Assembly: GCA_002372575.1 (NCBI GenBank)
Contig: DFHC01000144.1
Coordinates: forward strand, 377 to 18,589
Length of the DNA stretch: 18,213 nucleotides
Direction: 5' to 3'
From: a bacterium UBA3734
GTDB taxonomy: Bacteria > Bacteroidota > Bacteroidia > Bacteroidales > Bacteroidaceae
The position numbers and the translations under genes are program-made. The notes below the pieces were generated by a model. The model made no database searches and was not told where the DNA came from. It worked only from the letters and a program-made list of their open reading frames with translations. Shown here piece by piece: positions 10,409 to 18,213 of the stretch; positions within the stretch are counted from its first letter, which is position 1; each line of letters begins with the position of its first letter.

Positions 10409-11830
10409 AAAAAAATGCTTTTCGCCGCCCTGCTCCTCACAGCATCGGCAGCCTATGCGCAAACGAAGGACGATCCCGTCATTATGACCGTGAACGGACA
10501 ACCCGTGCTGCGCTCGGAATTTGAGTATTCTTACAACAAAAACAACACCGAGGGCGTCATCGACAAGAAAGACGTGGCCGACTATGTCAATCTCTTCATC
10601 AACTACAAGCTGAAGGTGGAGGCCGCGAAAGAAGCCCGCATGGACACGCTGACCTCGTTCAAGGAGGAGTTCACGTCGTATCGCGACCAGCAAATCCGCC
10701 CGACCTTCATCACCAACGACGACGTGGAGGCCGAGGCGCAGCGCATCTACGGCGAGACAAAGCATCGCATCGACTCGATGGGTGGTATGGTCAAGCCCTC
10801 ACACATCCTGCTGATGGTGCGCCAGAAAGCCACCGACGAAGACCAGCAGAAAGCCAAAACGCGCATCGACTCCATTGCCGCAGCCCTGAAAAACGGTGCC
10901 GACTTTGCCGACCTAGCGCGTCGCCTGAGCGAAGACAAGGCCTCGGCCGTCAACGGCGGCGAACTCCCTTGGCTCACGAAGGGACAAACGCTGCCCGACT
11001 TCGAAAGGGTGGTCTTCTCGCTGAAGGTGGGCGAGGTGAGCGCCCCCGTGCTCACGCCCGCTGGCTACCACATCGTGAAACTCAACGACAAGGGCAGTTT
11101 CTTCCCCTACGACTCCGTGCGTACCGACATCCTGCAGTTCATCGAGCAGCGCAACCTGCGCGAGAGCATCATCGACAAGAAACTCACGGAGATGGCCGCC
11201 GCCGAAAACACCACGACACAGGCCATCGTTGAGCGAAAAATGAACGAGATGACCGCCGAAGATGAGGACCTGAAATACCTGATTCAGGAGTATCACGACG
11301 GCCTCTTGCTCTATGAAATCAGCAACCAGAAAGTGTGGGGAAAGGCCGCCAAAGACGAGGCCGGACTCGCCGCATTCTTCAAGAAAAACAAGAAAAAATA
11401 CGCCTGGGACGAGCCTCGCTTCAAGGGTATGGCCTACCACGTGAAGGACAAGGCCGACGTGAAAGCCGTGAAAAAGGCCGTGAAGGGTCTGCCCTTCGCC
11501 AAGTGGGCCGAGAAGCTCCGCACCACGTTCAACAACGATTCCGTCTTGCGCATCCGCGTGGAGAAAGGCATCTTCAAACAGGGCGACAACCCGCTCATCG
11601 ACCGCGAAATCTTCAAAAAGGCCGATGCCGAGGTGAAAACGCTCGAGAAATTCCCCATCGACGCCGTCTATGGCAAGAAACTGAAGAAGCCCGAGGAGTA
11701 TCAGGACGTGCGCAGCCTCGTCGTGGCCGACTATCAAGAGGCGCTGGAAAAGGAATGGATTGCCGAGCTGCGCCGGAAATATGCCGTGAAAGTCGATGAG
11801 GCAGTCCTCAAAACGGTCAATAACCACTAA
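10406..11830 (+). CDS. Periplasmic parvulin-type peptidyl-prolyl isomerase (PpiC/SurA-like)
   Basis: The 474-residue protein begins with a signal peptide (MKKMLFAALLLTASAAYA, probable cleavage before Gln19). A SurA-like N-terminal helical region (about 20-120) follows, then one parvulin domain (about 129-225). That domain keeps both marker histidines, His133 in PSHILL and His222 in AGYHIVKL, along with GGELPWLTKGQTLPDFE, so it could be an active cis-trans prolyl isomerase. A long charged C-terminal region (about 245-474) with EPRFKGMAYHVKDKADVK looks like a second, degenerate domain and has no named match by eye. Its likely job is folding or escorting outer-membrane proteins in the periplasm. 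It is 6 bp from the next SurA-like gene and part of the order that ends in OstA-like and mutL. Its start codon lies in the last unit of an octamer repeat. The alternative M4 start would shorten the signal peptide slightly. Confidence 0.9.
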   Translation: MKKMLFAALLLTASAAYAQTKDDPVIMTVNGQPVLRSEFEYSYNKNNTEGVIDKKDVADYVNLFINYKLKVEAAKEARMDTLTSFKEEFTSYRDQQIRPTFITNDDVEAEAQRIYGETKHRIDSMGGMVKPSHILLMVRQKATDEDQQKAKTRIDSIAAALKNGADFADLARRLSEDKASAVNGGELPWLTKGQTLPDFERVVFSLKVGEVSAPVLTPAGYHIVKLNDKGSFFPYDSVRTDILQFIEQRNLRESIIDKKLTEMAAAENTTTQAIVERKMNEMTAEDEDLKYLIQEYHDGLLLYEISNQKVWGKAAKDEAGLAAFFKKNKKKYAWDEPRFKGMAYHVKDKADVKAVKKAVKGLPFAKWAEKLRTTFNNDSVLRIRVEKGIFKQGDNPLIDREIFKKADAEVKTLEKFPIDAVYGKKLKKPEEYQDVRSLVVADYQEALEKEWIAELRRKYAVKVDEAVLKTVNNH

Positions 11831-11836
11831 AAAACG

Positions 11837-13246
11837 ATGAAAAGAATCATTCTGATAGCCATTGCTGCATTGCAGTTTGCCGCTTTGGACATCGAAGCGA
11901 AGCCGCTGCCTGCCGATTCCGCCGCCAAGCAGAAATCTTCCGTGGTCATCCCCGAGACGAGCATCGTCGATGAAGTCATCTGGGTGGTGGGCGACGAACC
12001 CATTCTGAAGTCGGAAGTGGAAGCGCTGCGGCAGTATTACGAAGAGGAGAAAATCCCCATCAAGGGAGACCCGTATTGCTACATCCCCGAGCAAATCGCC
12101 ATGCAGAAACTCTTTCTGCACCAGGCCGCCATCGACTCCATCGAGGTGACGGAGTCGGAGGTGATGCAGCGCGTGGACGAGCAGGTGGAGCGCTGGATTC
12201 AGCTGATTGGCTCGCAAGAGAAACTCGAGGAATACCAGCGCAAGAGCATCGCGCAGATTCGCCGCGACATGCGCGACGACCTCAAAAACACGCTCACCAC
12301 GCAGAAAATGCGCGAAAAACTGGTGGAAGACGTGGCAGTAACGCCCTCTGAGGTGCGCCGCTACTTCCAGAACGTGCCCGAGGACAGCGTGCCCTTCGTG
12401 CCCACAGAGGTGGAAGTGGAAATCATCACCCAGCAGCCGCGCATCGCCATCGAGGAAATCAACCGCGTGAAAAACCAGTTGCGCGAATACACCGAGCGCA
12501 TCACCAAGGGCGAAACCACCTTTGCCACGCTCGCACGACTCTATTCTGAAGACGGTTCGGCCAGACAGGGCGGCGAACTGGGCTACATGGGCCGCGGCTC
12601 GCTCGACCCGGCCTTCGCCAACGTGGCGTTCAACCTCACCGACCCGAAGAAAGTGTCGAAAATCGTGGAGTCGGAGTTCGGCTTCCACATCATTCAGCTC
12701 ATCGACAAGCGCGGCGACCGCATCAACTGCCGTCACATCATCCTGAAACCGCAGGTGTCGAGCGAGGCCGTCGATCAGATGAAGGCACGACTTGACTCCA
12801 TTGCCAACGACATTCGCAACGGCCTGTTCACCTTCGAGAACGCCGCTACGCTCTCCGACGACAAAGACACGCGCAACAACCGCGGACTGATGTCGCACGT
12901 CGATGAGGCTTCGCAGTCGCTCACCTCGCGCTTCAGCATGAAAGACCTGCCTACGGAAGTGGCTCGCGTGGTGGATACGATGAAAGTGGGCGAGATTTCA
13001 AAGGCATTCACAATGATCAACTCGCGCGGAAAGCTCACGACGGCCATCGTGAAGCTCGTGAACCGCATCGAGGCGCATCGTGCCAACATCACCAACGATT
13101 ACCAGGTGATGAAAAACATCGTGCTGGCGAAGCGACGCGAGGAGGTCGTCAAGGAGTGGATGGCGGAGAAAATCAAGCGCACCTACGTCCGCATCAACGA
13201 CCGCTATAAGAATTGCGATTTCGAATATCAAGGATGGGTTAAATAA
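11837..13246 (+). CDS. SurA-like periplasmic chaperone with two degenerate parvulin domains
   Basis: The 469-residue protein has a signal-like N-terminus (MKRIILIAIAALQFAALDIEA) and a SurA N-domain starting VDEVIWVVGDEPILKSEVE (about 43-62). A helical region runs to about 180. Parvulin domain 1 covers about 190-290 and domain 2 about 298-410. Each domain keeps only half of the usual histidine pair: domain 1 has GFHIIQL (His284) but VEVEIIT where a first histidine is expected near residue 196, and domain 2 has CRHIIL (His300) but TTAIVKLV (401-408) where the second should be. Chaperone action without strong isomerase activity is therefore plausible, as SurA itself works mainly as an outer-membrane-protein chaperone. 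It follows the first parvulin gene by 6 bp, and its stop overlaps the OstA-like ATG (TAATG), tying it to LPS and outer-membrane assembly. Confidence 0.9.
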   Translation: MKRIILIAIAALQFAALDIEAKPLPADSAAKQKSSVVIPETSIVDEVIWVVGDEPILKSEVEALRQYYEEEKIPIKGDPYCYIPEQIAMQKLFLHQAAIDSIEVTESEVMQRVDEQVERWIQLIGSQEKLEEYQRKSIAQIRRDMRDDLKNTLTTQKMREKLVEDVAVTPSEVRRYFQNVPEDSVPFVPTEVEVEIITQQPRIAIEEINRVKNQLREYTERITKGETTFATLARLYSEDGSARQGGELGYMGRGSLDPAFANVAFNLTDPKKVSKIVESEFGFHIIQLIDKRGDRINCRHIILKPQVSSEAVDQMKARLDSIANDIRNGLFTFENAATLSDDKDTRNNRGLMSHVDEASQSLTSRFSMKDLPTEVARVVDTMKVGEISKAFTMINSRGKLTTAIVKLVNRIEAHRANITNDYQVMKNIVLAKRREEVVKEWMAEKIKRTYVRINDRYKNCDFEYQGWVK

Positions 13247-14832
13247 TGTCCAAAAGAACGGTCTTCCTGTTGGTTTTGTGTCTGGCGGGGCTATGCCTCG
13301 TGGGCGCGATGACGCCGGTGCGGAAGGGTAAGCGAAGTGCGCCGAAAGACGATAAAATCTACCTGAACCACGCCGATGAGCTTCGCTACGACCTCTACGG
13401 GCGCAATCCCGACGTGCAAATCGCCAAGGGACGCGTGCATTTCATCCATCAGGGAGCCCATCTGTGGTGCGACAGCGCCTATTACTACGAGTCGTCGAAC
13501 TCGGTGAAAGCCTTTGGCCACGTGCGCTTCAAGCAGGGCGACACGCTCTCGCTCACCTGCGACAACGGCACCTACGACGGCGCAGAGGAACTGATGACGG
13601 CGAGCAAGAACGTCGTGCTGAAACACCGCCGACAGACGCTCTACACCGACAGCCTCACCTACGACCGACTCTACAAGACGGCCTATTTCGTCGATGGCGG
13701 AAAACTCGTCGATGGCAAGGACAACCTCGTGTCGGACTGGGGACAGTACAACACGGGCTCGCGACAGGCCATTTTCTACTACGACGTGAAGCTCTACAAC
13801 GGCAACCGCCTCGTCACCACCGACACGCTCTACTACGACACGCAGAAGTCCATCGCCCACGTCGTCGGACCCTCGAAAGTGACCTCGCAGGGCAGCACCA
13901 TCGACACGCAAGACGGCTATTTCAACACCAAAACCGACCAGGCGCAAATGTACGGGCGATCCACGGTGGTCGATCAGCAGAAAACCATCACGGGCGACAG
14001 CCTCTTCTACGACGACAAAACGGGCAGCAGCGAGGGCTTCGGCAACGTCATTTACATCGACAGGGAAAACAAAAACGAGCTGAACTGCGAACATCTCATC
14101 TACAACGAGCAGACGGGCACGGGTTTCGCCACCGAGAAAGCCCTTGTGAAGGACTTTTCACAGCAGGACACGCTCTATATGCACGGCGACACCATCAAAA
14201 TCTATACGTTTAACATCAATACCGACTCCGTTTATCGGAAAATCCATTGTTTTCGTCGTGTCCGGGCCTTCCGCACCGACGTGCAGGCCATCTGCGACTC
14301 GATGGTCTATAGCTCGCAAGACTCCTGCATGACGATGTACTACGACCCCATCGTCTGGAACGAGGGCCGCCAGCTCCTGGGCGATGAAATCCGCGTGTTT
14401 ATGAACGATTCCACGATTCGTATGGCGCACGTCATCGGACAGGCATTGTCGGTGGAGAAAGTCGATGAAGACGACCATTTCAACCAGATTTCCTCGAAAG
14501 AAATGAAGGCATTTTTCGACAAGGGGAAGATTCGGCAGGCCATTTCCTTCGGCAACGTGCAGGCCGTCTATTATCCCATCGACGAGAAAGACACGTCGAT
14601 CATCGTGATGGACTACACCGAGACCGACACCATGAAGATGTATTTCACGCCCGAACGGAAACTGGAGAAAATCTGGATGCCAAAAGCCACAGGAACGTGG
14701 TATCCGCTCACGCAGATTCCAGCAGGAAAGAAGAAACTCGAACAGTTCGCCTGGCTCGAAGAGCTCCGTCCCGTCAGTAAGAGCGATGTGTTCAACTGGC
14801 GAGGCCGACGGCGAAATGAAAACTTACCCTAA
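13246..14832 (+). CDS. OstA-like (LptA/LptD N-terminal domain) LPS-transport protein
   Basis: The 528-residue protein has a signal peptide (hydrophobic stretch about 5-21) and then repeated beta-jellyroll-type strands characteristic of OstA/LptA domains. Recurrent short motifs show this: VHFIHQGAHLWCDSAYYYES, GHVRFKQGDTLSLTCDNGTY, VVLKHRRQTLYTDSLTY and VVDQQKTITGDSLFY each alternate a hydrophobic strand with a (T/C)DS-type turn. Such proteins form the periplasmic bridge or the periplasmic part of the LPS transporter. At 528 residues without a barrel it is longer than E. coli LptA (185) and lacks the LptD barrel; I recall Bacteroidota commonly encoding such a long OstA-like protein next to SurA-like genes. 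The start shares one base with the upstream stop, and mutL begins 12 bp after its stop. The family call is solid; whether it is the LptA equivalent or an accessory factor is not settled. Confidence 0.88.
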   Translation: MSKRTVFLLVLCLAGLCLVGAMTPVRKGKRSAPKDDKIYLNHADELRYDLYGRNPDVQIAKGRVHFIHQGAHLWCDSAYYYESSNSVKAFGHVRFKQGDTLSLTCDNGTYDGAEELMTASKNVVLKHRRQTLYTDSLTYDRLYKTAYFVDGGKLVDGKDNLVSDWGQYNTGSRQAIFYYDVKLYNGNRLVTTDTLYYDTQKSIAHVVGPSKVTSQGSTIDTQDGYFNTKTDQAQMYGRSTVVDQQKTITGDSLFYDDKTGSSEGFGNVIYIDRENKNELNCEHLIYNEQTGTGFATEKALVKDFSQQDTLYMHGDTIKIYTFNINTDSVYRKIHCFRRVRAFRTDVQAICDSMVYSSQDSCMTMYYDPIVWNEGRQLLGDEIRVFMNDSTIRMAHVIGQALSVEKVDEDDHFNQISSKEMKAFFDKGKIRQAISFGNVQAVYYPIDEKDTSIIVMDYTETDTMKMYFTPERKLEKIWMPKATGTWYPLTQIPAGKKKLEQFAWLEELRPVSKSDVFNWRGRRRNENLP

Positions 14833-14844
14833 AATCCCTTCAAA

Positions 14845-16638
14845 ATGTCCGACATCATCCAACTCCTCCCCGACTCCGTGGCCAACCAGATAGCCGCAGG
14901 CGAAGTCATCCAACGACCGGCGAGCGTCATCAAGGAACTCGTTGAGAACGCCGTGGATGCTGGCGCCAAGACCATCAACGTGCTGGTGGTGGACGCGGGA
15001 CGCACGTCGATTCAAGTCATCGACGACGGCTGTGGAATGTCGGAAACCGACGCACGGCTCGCCTTCGAGCGCCATGCCACTTCGAAAATCCGCAAGGCAG
15101 ACGACCTCTTCGCCCTGCAAACGATGGGATTCCGTGGCGAGGCACTGCCGTCGATTGTCGCGGTGTCGCAAGTGGAGTTGCGCACGCGCCAGCAAGATGC
15201 CGAAGTGGGCACGTTGCTGTCGATTTCTGGCTCGAAAGTGGTGGGGCAGGAGGTGTGTTCGTGTCCCGTCGGTAGCAATTTCAAGGTCGAAAACCTGTTT
15301 TTCAACGTGCCGGCGCGCCGCAAATTCCTGAAATCCAACGCCACGGAGCTCAACAACATCGTTTCGGCCTTCGAGCGCATCGCGCTGGTCTATCCCGACA
15401 TCAATTTCACGCTCCACAGCAATGGCGCTGAGCTGTTCAACCTCCGCACCACGAGCCTCCGCCAGCGTATTGTCGATGTTTTCGGTAAGCGGCTCAACCA
15501 AGATTTGCTGTCGGTCGAGGCGGAAACGTCGCTCTGCCGCATTTCGGGCTTCGTCGGCAAGCCCGAGTCGGCCAGGAAAAAGGGTGTTCACCAGTTTTTC
15601 TTCGTCAATGGTCGCTACATGCGCCACGCGTATTTCCACAAAGCCGTGCAGAGTGCTTTCGAACGACTCGTTCCCACGGGCGAGCAGGTGCCGTATTTCC
15701 TTTATTTCAACGTGCCGGCGGAGAATATCGACGTGAACATCCATCCGACGAAGACGGAAATCAAGTTCGAGAACGAGCAGGCCATCTGGCAGATTCTCAC
15801 GGCTGCCGTCAGAGAGGCCGTTGGCATGTTCAGCGAGATTCCCTCTATCGAGTTCGACACGGCAGGAAAGCCCGACATTCCTTCCTTCGACCCTTCGGGA
15901 AAGCCCGAAATGCCGAGAGTAAGCTATAATCCGCAATATAACCCCTTCAACAGCAGTAAAAACGAGCGTCCGCAAAAAACAACCGATTGGCAGCAGCTAT
16001 ACGACGATTTGCTTCCCTCAAAAACCGACCATCCCCAACTTTTCGACGCAGAACCGGCTGAACCGCTCGGCGAGCGCGCCCCGATGCACTACCAGTACAA
16101 GGGAAAATACATCATGAACGCCGTGAAGTCGGGTCTGATGCTCATCGACCAGCATCGCGCGCACGTGCGTATATTATATGAGGAATACCTTCGTCGCGAG
16201 ACAGACCGCCAACCAACCGCCCAGAAAATCCTCTTCCCCGAAATGCTCCAGCTCACTGCCGCCGAGGCCGCCGTATTACACGAAATGCTGCCGCAGATGC
16301 GAGAATTGGGCTTCGAACTGAGCGACCTCGGTGCCCATAGCTATGCCGTCAATGCCATTCCCGTAGGCTTGGAGGGTCTTAATCCCGTTGCCCTCGTTCG
16401 CGACATCATTGCCGATGCCCAGCAGGAGAACGTGCCCCAGCCCATCGGCCAAGTCGATACGCTCTCACTCAGCCTGGCTCGCCACGCCGCCATTCCCTAT
16501 GGCCAGATCCTCAACAACGACGAGATGGAGAACATTGTCAATAGCCTTTTCGCCTGTTCCAACGTGAACTACACGCCCGATGGGAAGAAGATACTCCATA
16601 TCCTTCCACAGCAGGAAATAGAGCGCTTTTTAGGCTGA
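14845..16638 (+). CDS. mutL: DNA mismatch repair protein MutL
   Basis: A 597-residue MutL. The GHKL ATPase domain is intact: [20 protein letters not shown] with Glu31 (catalytic base by alignment with E. coli Glu29) and Asn35, then DDGCGM, RHATSKI and [10 protein letters not shown]. The transducer domain follows ([14 protein letters not shown], then [15 protein letters not shown]) and runs to about 330. A low-complexity linker (about 340-410) joins the C-terminal dimerisation domain (about 410-597). There the endonuclease motif normally written DQHA(X)2E(X)4E reads [12 protein letters not shown] (435-446), with Arg at the Ala position and Val at the first Glu. The later CPHGRP-type motif reads TPDGKK (577-582). 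Endonuclease activity is therefore doubtful; a MutS-responsive ATPase matchmaker role remains likely. The gene ends the guaB-mutL run; no hairpin terminator is visible after it. Confidence 0.97.
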   Translation: MSDIIQLLPDSVANQIAAGEVIQRPASVIKELVENAVDAGAKTINVLVVDAGRTSIQVIDDGCGMSETDARLAFERHATSKIRKADDLFALQTMGFRGEALPSIVAVSQVELRTRQQDAEVGTLLSISGSKVVGQEVCSCPVGSNFKVENLFFNVPARRKFLKSNATELNNIVSAFERIALVYPDINFTLHSNGAELFNLRTTSLRQRIVDVFGKRLNQDLLSVEAETSLCRISGFVGKPESARKKGVHQFFFVNGRYMRHAYFHKAVQSAFERLVPTGEQVPYFLYFNVPAENIDVNIHPTKTEIKFENEQAIWQILTAAVREAVGMFSEIPSIEFDTAGKPDIPSFDPSGKPEMPRVSYNPQYNPFNSSKNERPQKTTDWQQLYDDLLPSKTDHPQLFDAEPAEPLGERAPMHYQYKGKYIMNAVKSGLMLIDQHRAHVRILYEEYLRRETDRQPTAQKILFPEMLQLTAAEAAVLHEMLPQMRELGFELSDLGAHSYAVNAIPVGLEGLNPVALVRDIIADAQQENVPQPIGQVDTLSLSLARHAAIPYGQILNNDEMENIVNSLFACSNVNYTPDGKKILHILPQQEIERFLG

Positions 16639-16705
16639 AAATGGGGCAAAAATGCAGGAAAATGCACTTTTTTTAAAAAAAAACTAAATTTTTCCATCAA
16701 AAAAT

Positions 16706-16735
16706 GTTGCTAATAAAAAAATATTATTAACTTTG
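16706..16735 (+). promoter_or_regulatory. Promoter of the OmpA-family porin gene
   Basis: GTTG at 16706-16709 and a perfect TAACTTTG at 16728-16735 are separated by 18 bases, close to the usual Bacteroidota spacing. The expected start near 16742 gives a leader of about 44 bases, very A/T-rich and apparently unstructured, without a Shine-Dalgarno sequence. This is a common arrangement for strongly translated Bacteroidota genes. The rest of the 147-bp spacer after mutL holds A- and T-runs and no gene. Confidence 0.65.
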
Positions 16736-16785
16736 CAGCCGAAACTGAAAATATGTACTTATCTTTAATTCATTAATTTATAGTT

Positions 16786-17964
16786 ATGAAAAAGTTTTTA
16801 ATGATTCTGGCTTTCGCCAGCATTTCTGTAGCCTCAATGGCTCAGGAAGATCCTACGCTGAAACATAGCGTAGCAACGAATTCGTTCTGGAGCAACTGGT
16901 TCTTCCAGGTAAATGGCGCTTGGACTGCATTCTATTCAAATGAAGAGAAGGGTGCCGGTTTCTCGAAGAGCCCGTTCAAGAGTTTCCGTAGCGCTCCTGG
17001 TTTCTCTGTAGCTATCGGTAAGTGGTTCACCCCGGGTATCGGTCTTCGCACCAAGTTCTCGGCAATGGACGGCCGTAGCGTTATCAGCGAAAGCAAGGAA
17101 CACAACAAGGTGAAGTATTGGAACGCACAGGAGCAGGTACTGTTCAACCTGAGCAACCTGCTTTGCGGCTACAACGAGAAGCGCGTTTGGAATTTCATTC
17201 CCTACGCTGGTGCTGGTATCACCCGCAACTGCTCGTACAACACTTATGAGTTGATTGGAAGCGCTGGTATCTTGAACACGTTCCGCCTCTCGAAGCGCGT
17301 GTTGCTGAACCTCGACCTCAACTTCAATATGTGCGGTGACGACTTCGAAGGTCGCCTCGGTGCAAAGAGATACGTTGACCTCGGCGGTAAGGGTGGTGGC
17401 CACAACCCCAACAACCACGACCGTTGGTTCACCGGCGAGCTTGGTCTGACCTTCAACCTCGGTAAGGTGGGTTGGGAGAAGACTCCCGATGTGGACGCTA
17501 TCAAGGCCCTCTCGCAGAGCCAGATCGACGCCCTCAACGCTCAGCTCAACGATGCAAACGCAGCCAATGCTAACCTGAGGAACCAGCTCCGCGACGCTCT
17601 GGCCAACCAGAAGCCCGCTGAGACTCCGAAGTCGGTTCGCGAGTTCGTGACCACTCCGATCTCTGTGTTCTTCAACCTCAACAAGACCGACATCGCTTCG
17701 CAGAAGGACCTCGTGAACATTCAGGGTGTTGCCAAGTACGCTGTGGACAACAACACGAACCTGCTTGTTACCGGTTATGCTGACAGTGCTACGGGTACTC
17801 CCGAGCGCAACCAGTGGCTCTCTGACGAGCGTGCCAAGACTGTTGCTGAGGAACTCGTGAAGCTCGGTGTGAGCCGCGACAAGATTGAAACCATCGGTAA
17901 GGGTGGTGTTGATGAGCTCTCGCCCATCTCCTTCAACCGTCGTGCTACCGTTCAGGTGAAGTAA
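16786..17964 (+). CDS. OmpA/OprF-family major outer-membrane protein
   Basis: The 392-residue protein has a clear signal peptide (MKKFLMILAFASISVASMAQ; cleavage probably after Ala19). An N-terminal beta-barrel (about 28-235) has alternating strands such as NWFFQVNGAWTAFYS, FIPYAGAGITRN and WFTGELGLTFNLGKVGWEK. A short helical spacer (about 245-280, IDALNAQLNDANAANANLRN) leads to a C-terminal OmpA peptidoglycan-binding domain (about 290-392). In that domain Asp333 (GYADS) and Arg349 (LSDERA), the residues that contact diaminopimelate in OmpA, are conserved, and it ends in NRRATVQVK. It should anchor the outer membrane to peptidoglycan and may act as a porin. It is a single-gene unit with its own promoter and strong terminator. 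Codon use differs from its neighbours: GGT, CGT, GCT and GTT are frequent where the other genes prefer GGC, CGC and GCC, the mark of a very highly expressed gene. Confidence 0.94.
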   Translation: MKKFLMILAFASISVASMAQEDPTLKHSVATNSFWSNWFFQVNGAWTAFYSNEEKGAGFSKSPFKSFRSAPGFSVAIGKWFTPGIGLRTKFSAMDGRSVISESKEHNKVKYWNAQEQVLFNLSNLLCGYNEKRVWNFIPYAGAGITRNCSYNTYELIGSAGILNTFRLSKRVLLNLDLNFNMCGDDFEGRLGAKRYVDLGGKGGGHNPNNHDRWFTGELGLTFNLGKVGWEKTPDVDAIKALSQSQIDALNAQLNDANAANANLRNQLRDALANQKPAETPKSVREFVTTPISVFFNLNKTDIASQKDLVNIQGVAKYAVDNNTNLLVTGYADSATGTPERNQWLSDERAKTVAEELVKLGVSRDKIETIGKGGVDELSPISFNRRATVQVK

Positions 17965-17995
17965 TTTGAGAGAACAAGTTAAACTAATAACAGAC

Positions 17996-18034
17996 ATTAC
18001 AGGGTCAGACGTTGTTCTGGCCCTGTAATTTTTT
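17996..18034 (+). terminator. Strong intrinsic terminator after the OmpA-family gene
   Basis: ATTACAGGGTCAGA (17996-18009) pairs with TCTGGCCCTGTAAT (18016-18029) over 14 positions, with a single T-G wobble, around the 6-base loop CGTTGT. It is followed by a T-run through 18034. It sits 32 bp after the ompA-like stop and before the tRNA promoter. Confidence 0.92.
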
Positions 18035-18053
18035 GTAAAAATATCCCCAAAAA

Positions 18054-18085
18054 TTTGGTGAATAAAAAAAATAGTCGTAACTTTG
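18054..18085 (+). promoter_or_regulatory. Promoter of the tRNA-Val gene
   Basis: TTTG at 18054-18057, a 20-base spacer and TAACTTTG at 18078-18085 give a full Bacteroidota consensus. Transcription would begin near 18092, about 14 bases before the mature 5' end. Placed right after the ompA-like terminator, it makes the tRNA an independent unit. Confidence 0.78.
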
Positions 18086-18105
18086 CAACCGCTTACGAAA
18101 ATAAC

Positions 18106-18180
18106 GGGCGTTTAGCTCAGCTGGTTTAGAGCATCTGCCTTACAAGCAGAGGGTCACAGGTTCGAGCCCTGTAGGTCCCA
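18106..18180 (+). tRNA. tRNA-Val (anticodon UAC), acceptor stem mismatched
   Basis: The 75-base gene folds as a cloverleaf. The D arm is GCTC/GAGC with a GG-containing loop. The anticodon arm is TCTGC/GCAGA with loop CTTACAA and anticodon TAC at 18141-18143. The variable loop is GGGTC, and the T arm is ACAGG/CCTGT around TTCGAGC. CCA is not encoded; the discriminator base is A18180. The acceptor strands GGGCGTT and AGGTCCC pair at three outer and two inner positions, but positions 4-69 (C/U) and 5-68 (G/G) do not pair. The tRNA identity is firm; the stem oddity is described in the findings. Confidence 0.9.
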
Positions 18181-18182
18181 CT

Positions 18183-18207
18183 CTTTAGATTTTATCTAAA
18201 GTTTTTT
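18183..18207 (+). terminator. Intrinsic terminator after the tRNA
   Basis: A perfect 8-bp stem, CTTTAGAT (18183-18190) with ATCTAAAG (18194-18201), encloses a TTT loop and is followed by six Ts (18202-18207). The stem is A/T-rich but its position, 3 bp after the tRNA, makes it a convincing end signal. Confidence 0.8.
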
Positions 18208-18213
18208 ATGAAA

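Noticed and set aside
10913..12898. A 661-codon open frame on the minus strand opposite both parvulin genes
   Set aside because: It is codon-aligned with both sense genes (they share a reading register). Antisense stops would need sense TTA, CTA or TCA, which these GC3-rich genes rarely use. The product is low-complexity His/Val/Leu/Asp-rich with no recognisable domain.
18208..18213. ATGAAA at the window end as the start of a new gene
   Set aside because: Only two codons are visible and it directly abuts a terminator T-run; nothing supports it within the window.

Overview
The window reads as chromosomal DNA of a Bacteroidota bacterium, most likely Prevotellaceae (inferred from gene content and style, not from a database search). 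Clear promoters follow the Bacteroidota pattern (TTTG or TTG at -33, TAnnTTTG at -7). The coding sequence is GC-rich at third positions and the spacers are AT-rich. The conserved order guaB / parvulin / SurA-like / OstA-like / mutL and an OmpA-type major porin fit the same group. I see no insertion sequence, phage gene, CRISPR array or obvious island, and no gene-free stretch longer than about 150 bp.

Region 1 (1-6663) is an envelope-associated gene set built around a MoxR AAA+ ATPase. A partial RDD-family membrane protein on the minus strand diverges from a tight plus-strand run: SpoIIM-family protein, unrecognised multi-pass protein, DUF4129, DUF4350, MoxR and DUF58. The two directions are served by two interleaved promoters within 36 bp. 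Similar MoxR/DUF58/DUF4129/DUF4350/RDD/SpoIIM sets occur in other phyla, but their job is poorly defined. The ATPase plus DUF58 pair suggests a chaperone-like remodelling module acting at the inner membrane.

Region 2 (6660-8741) holds a three-domain M24 Xaa-Pro aminopeptidase, joined to DUF58 by an ATGA overlap, and a small GlsB/YeaQ-type membrane protein.

Region 3 (8807-16638) starts with guaB (GMP synthesis). It continues with two periplasmic parvulin-type proteins and an OstA-like protein (outer-membrane protein folding and LPS transport), then mutL (mismatch repair). Region 4 (16706-18213) holds a highly expressed OmpA-family porin with its own promoter and a strong terminator. A tRNA-Val(UAC) gene with its own promoter and terminator follows.

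The most unusual signal is a set of four different short tandem repeats, with 7- or 8-bp units and about 4 to 7 copies. Two are heptamer arrays read through in frame inside genes (DUF58 and the aminopeptidase). Two are stop-rich octamer arrays at gene junctions, where they overlap the apparent start codons of the DUF4129 and first parvulin genes. Other points worth checking are mismatches in the tRNA acceptor stem, a MutL lacking the canonical endonuclease motif, and a SurA-like protein whose two parvulin domains each keep only one of the paired histidines.
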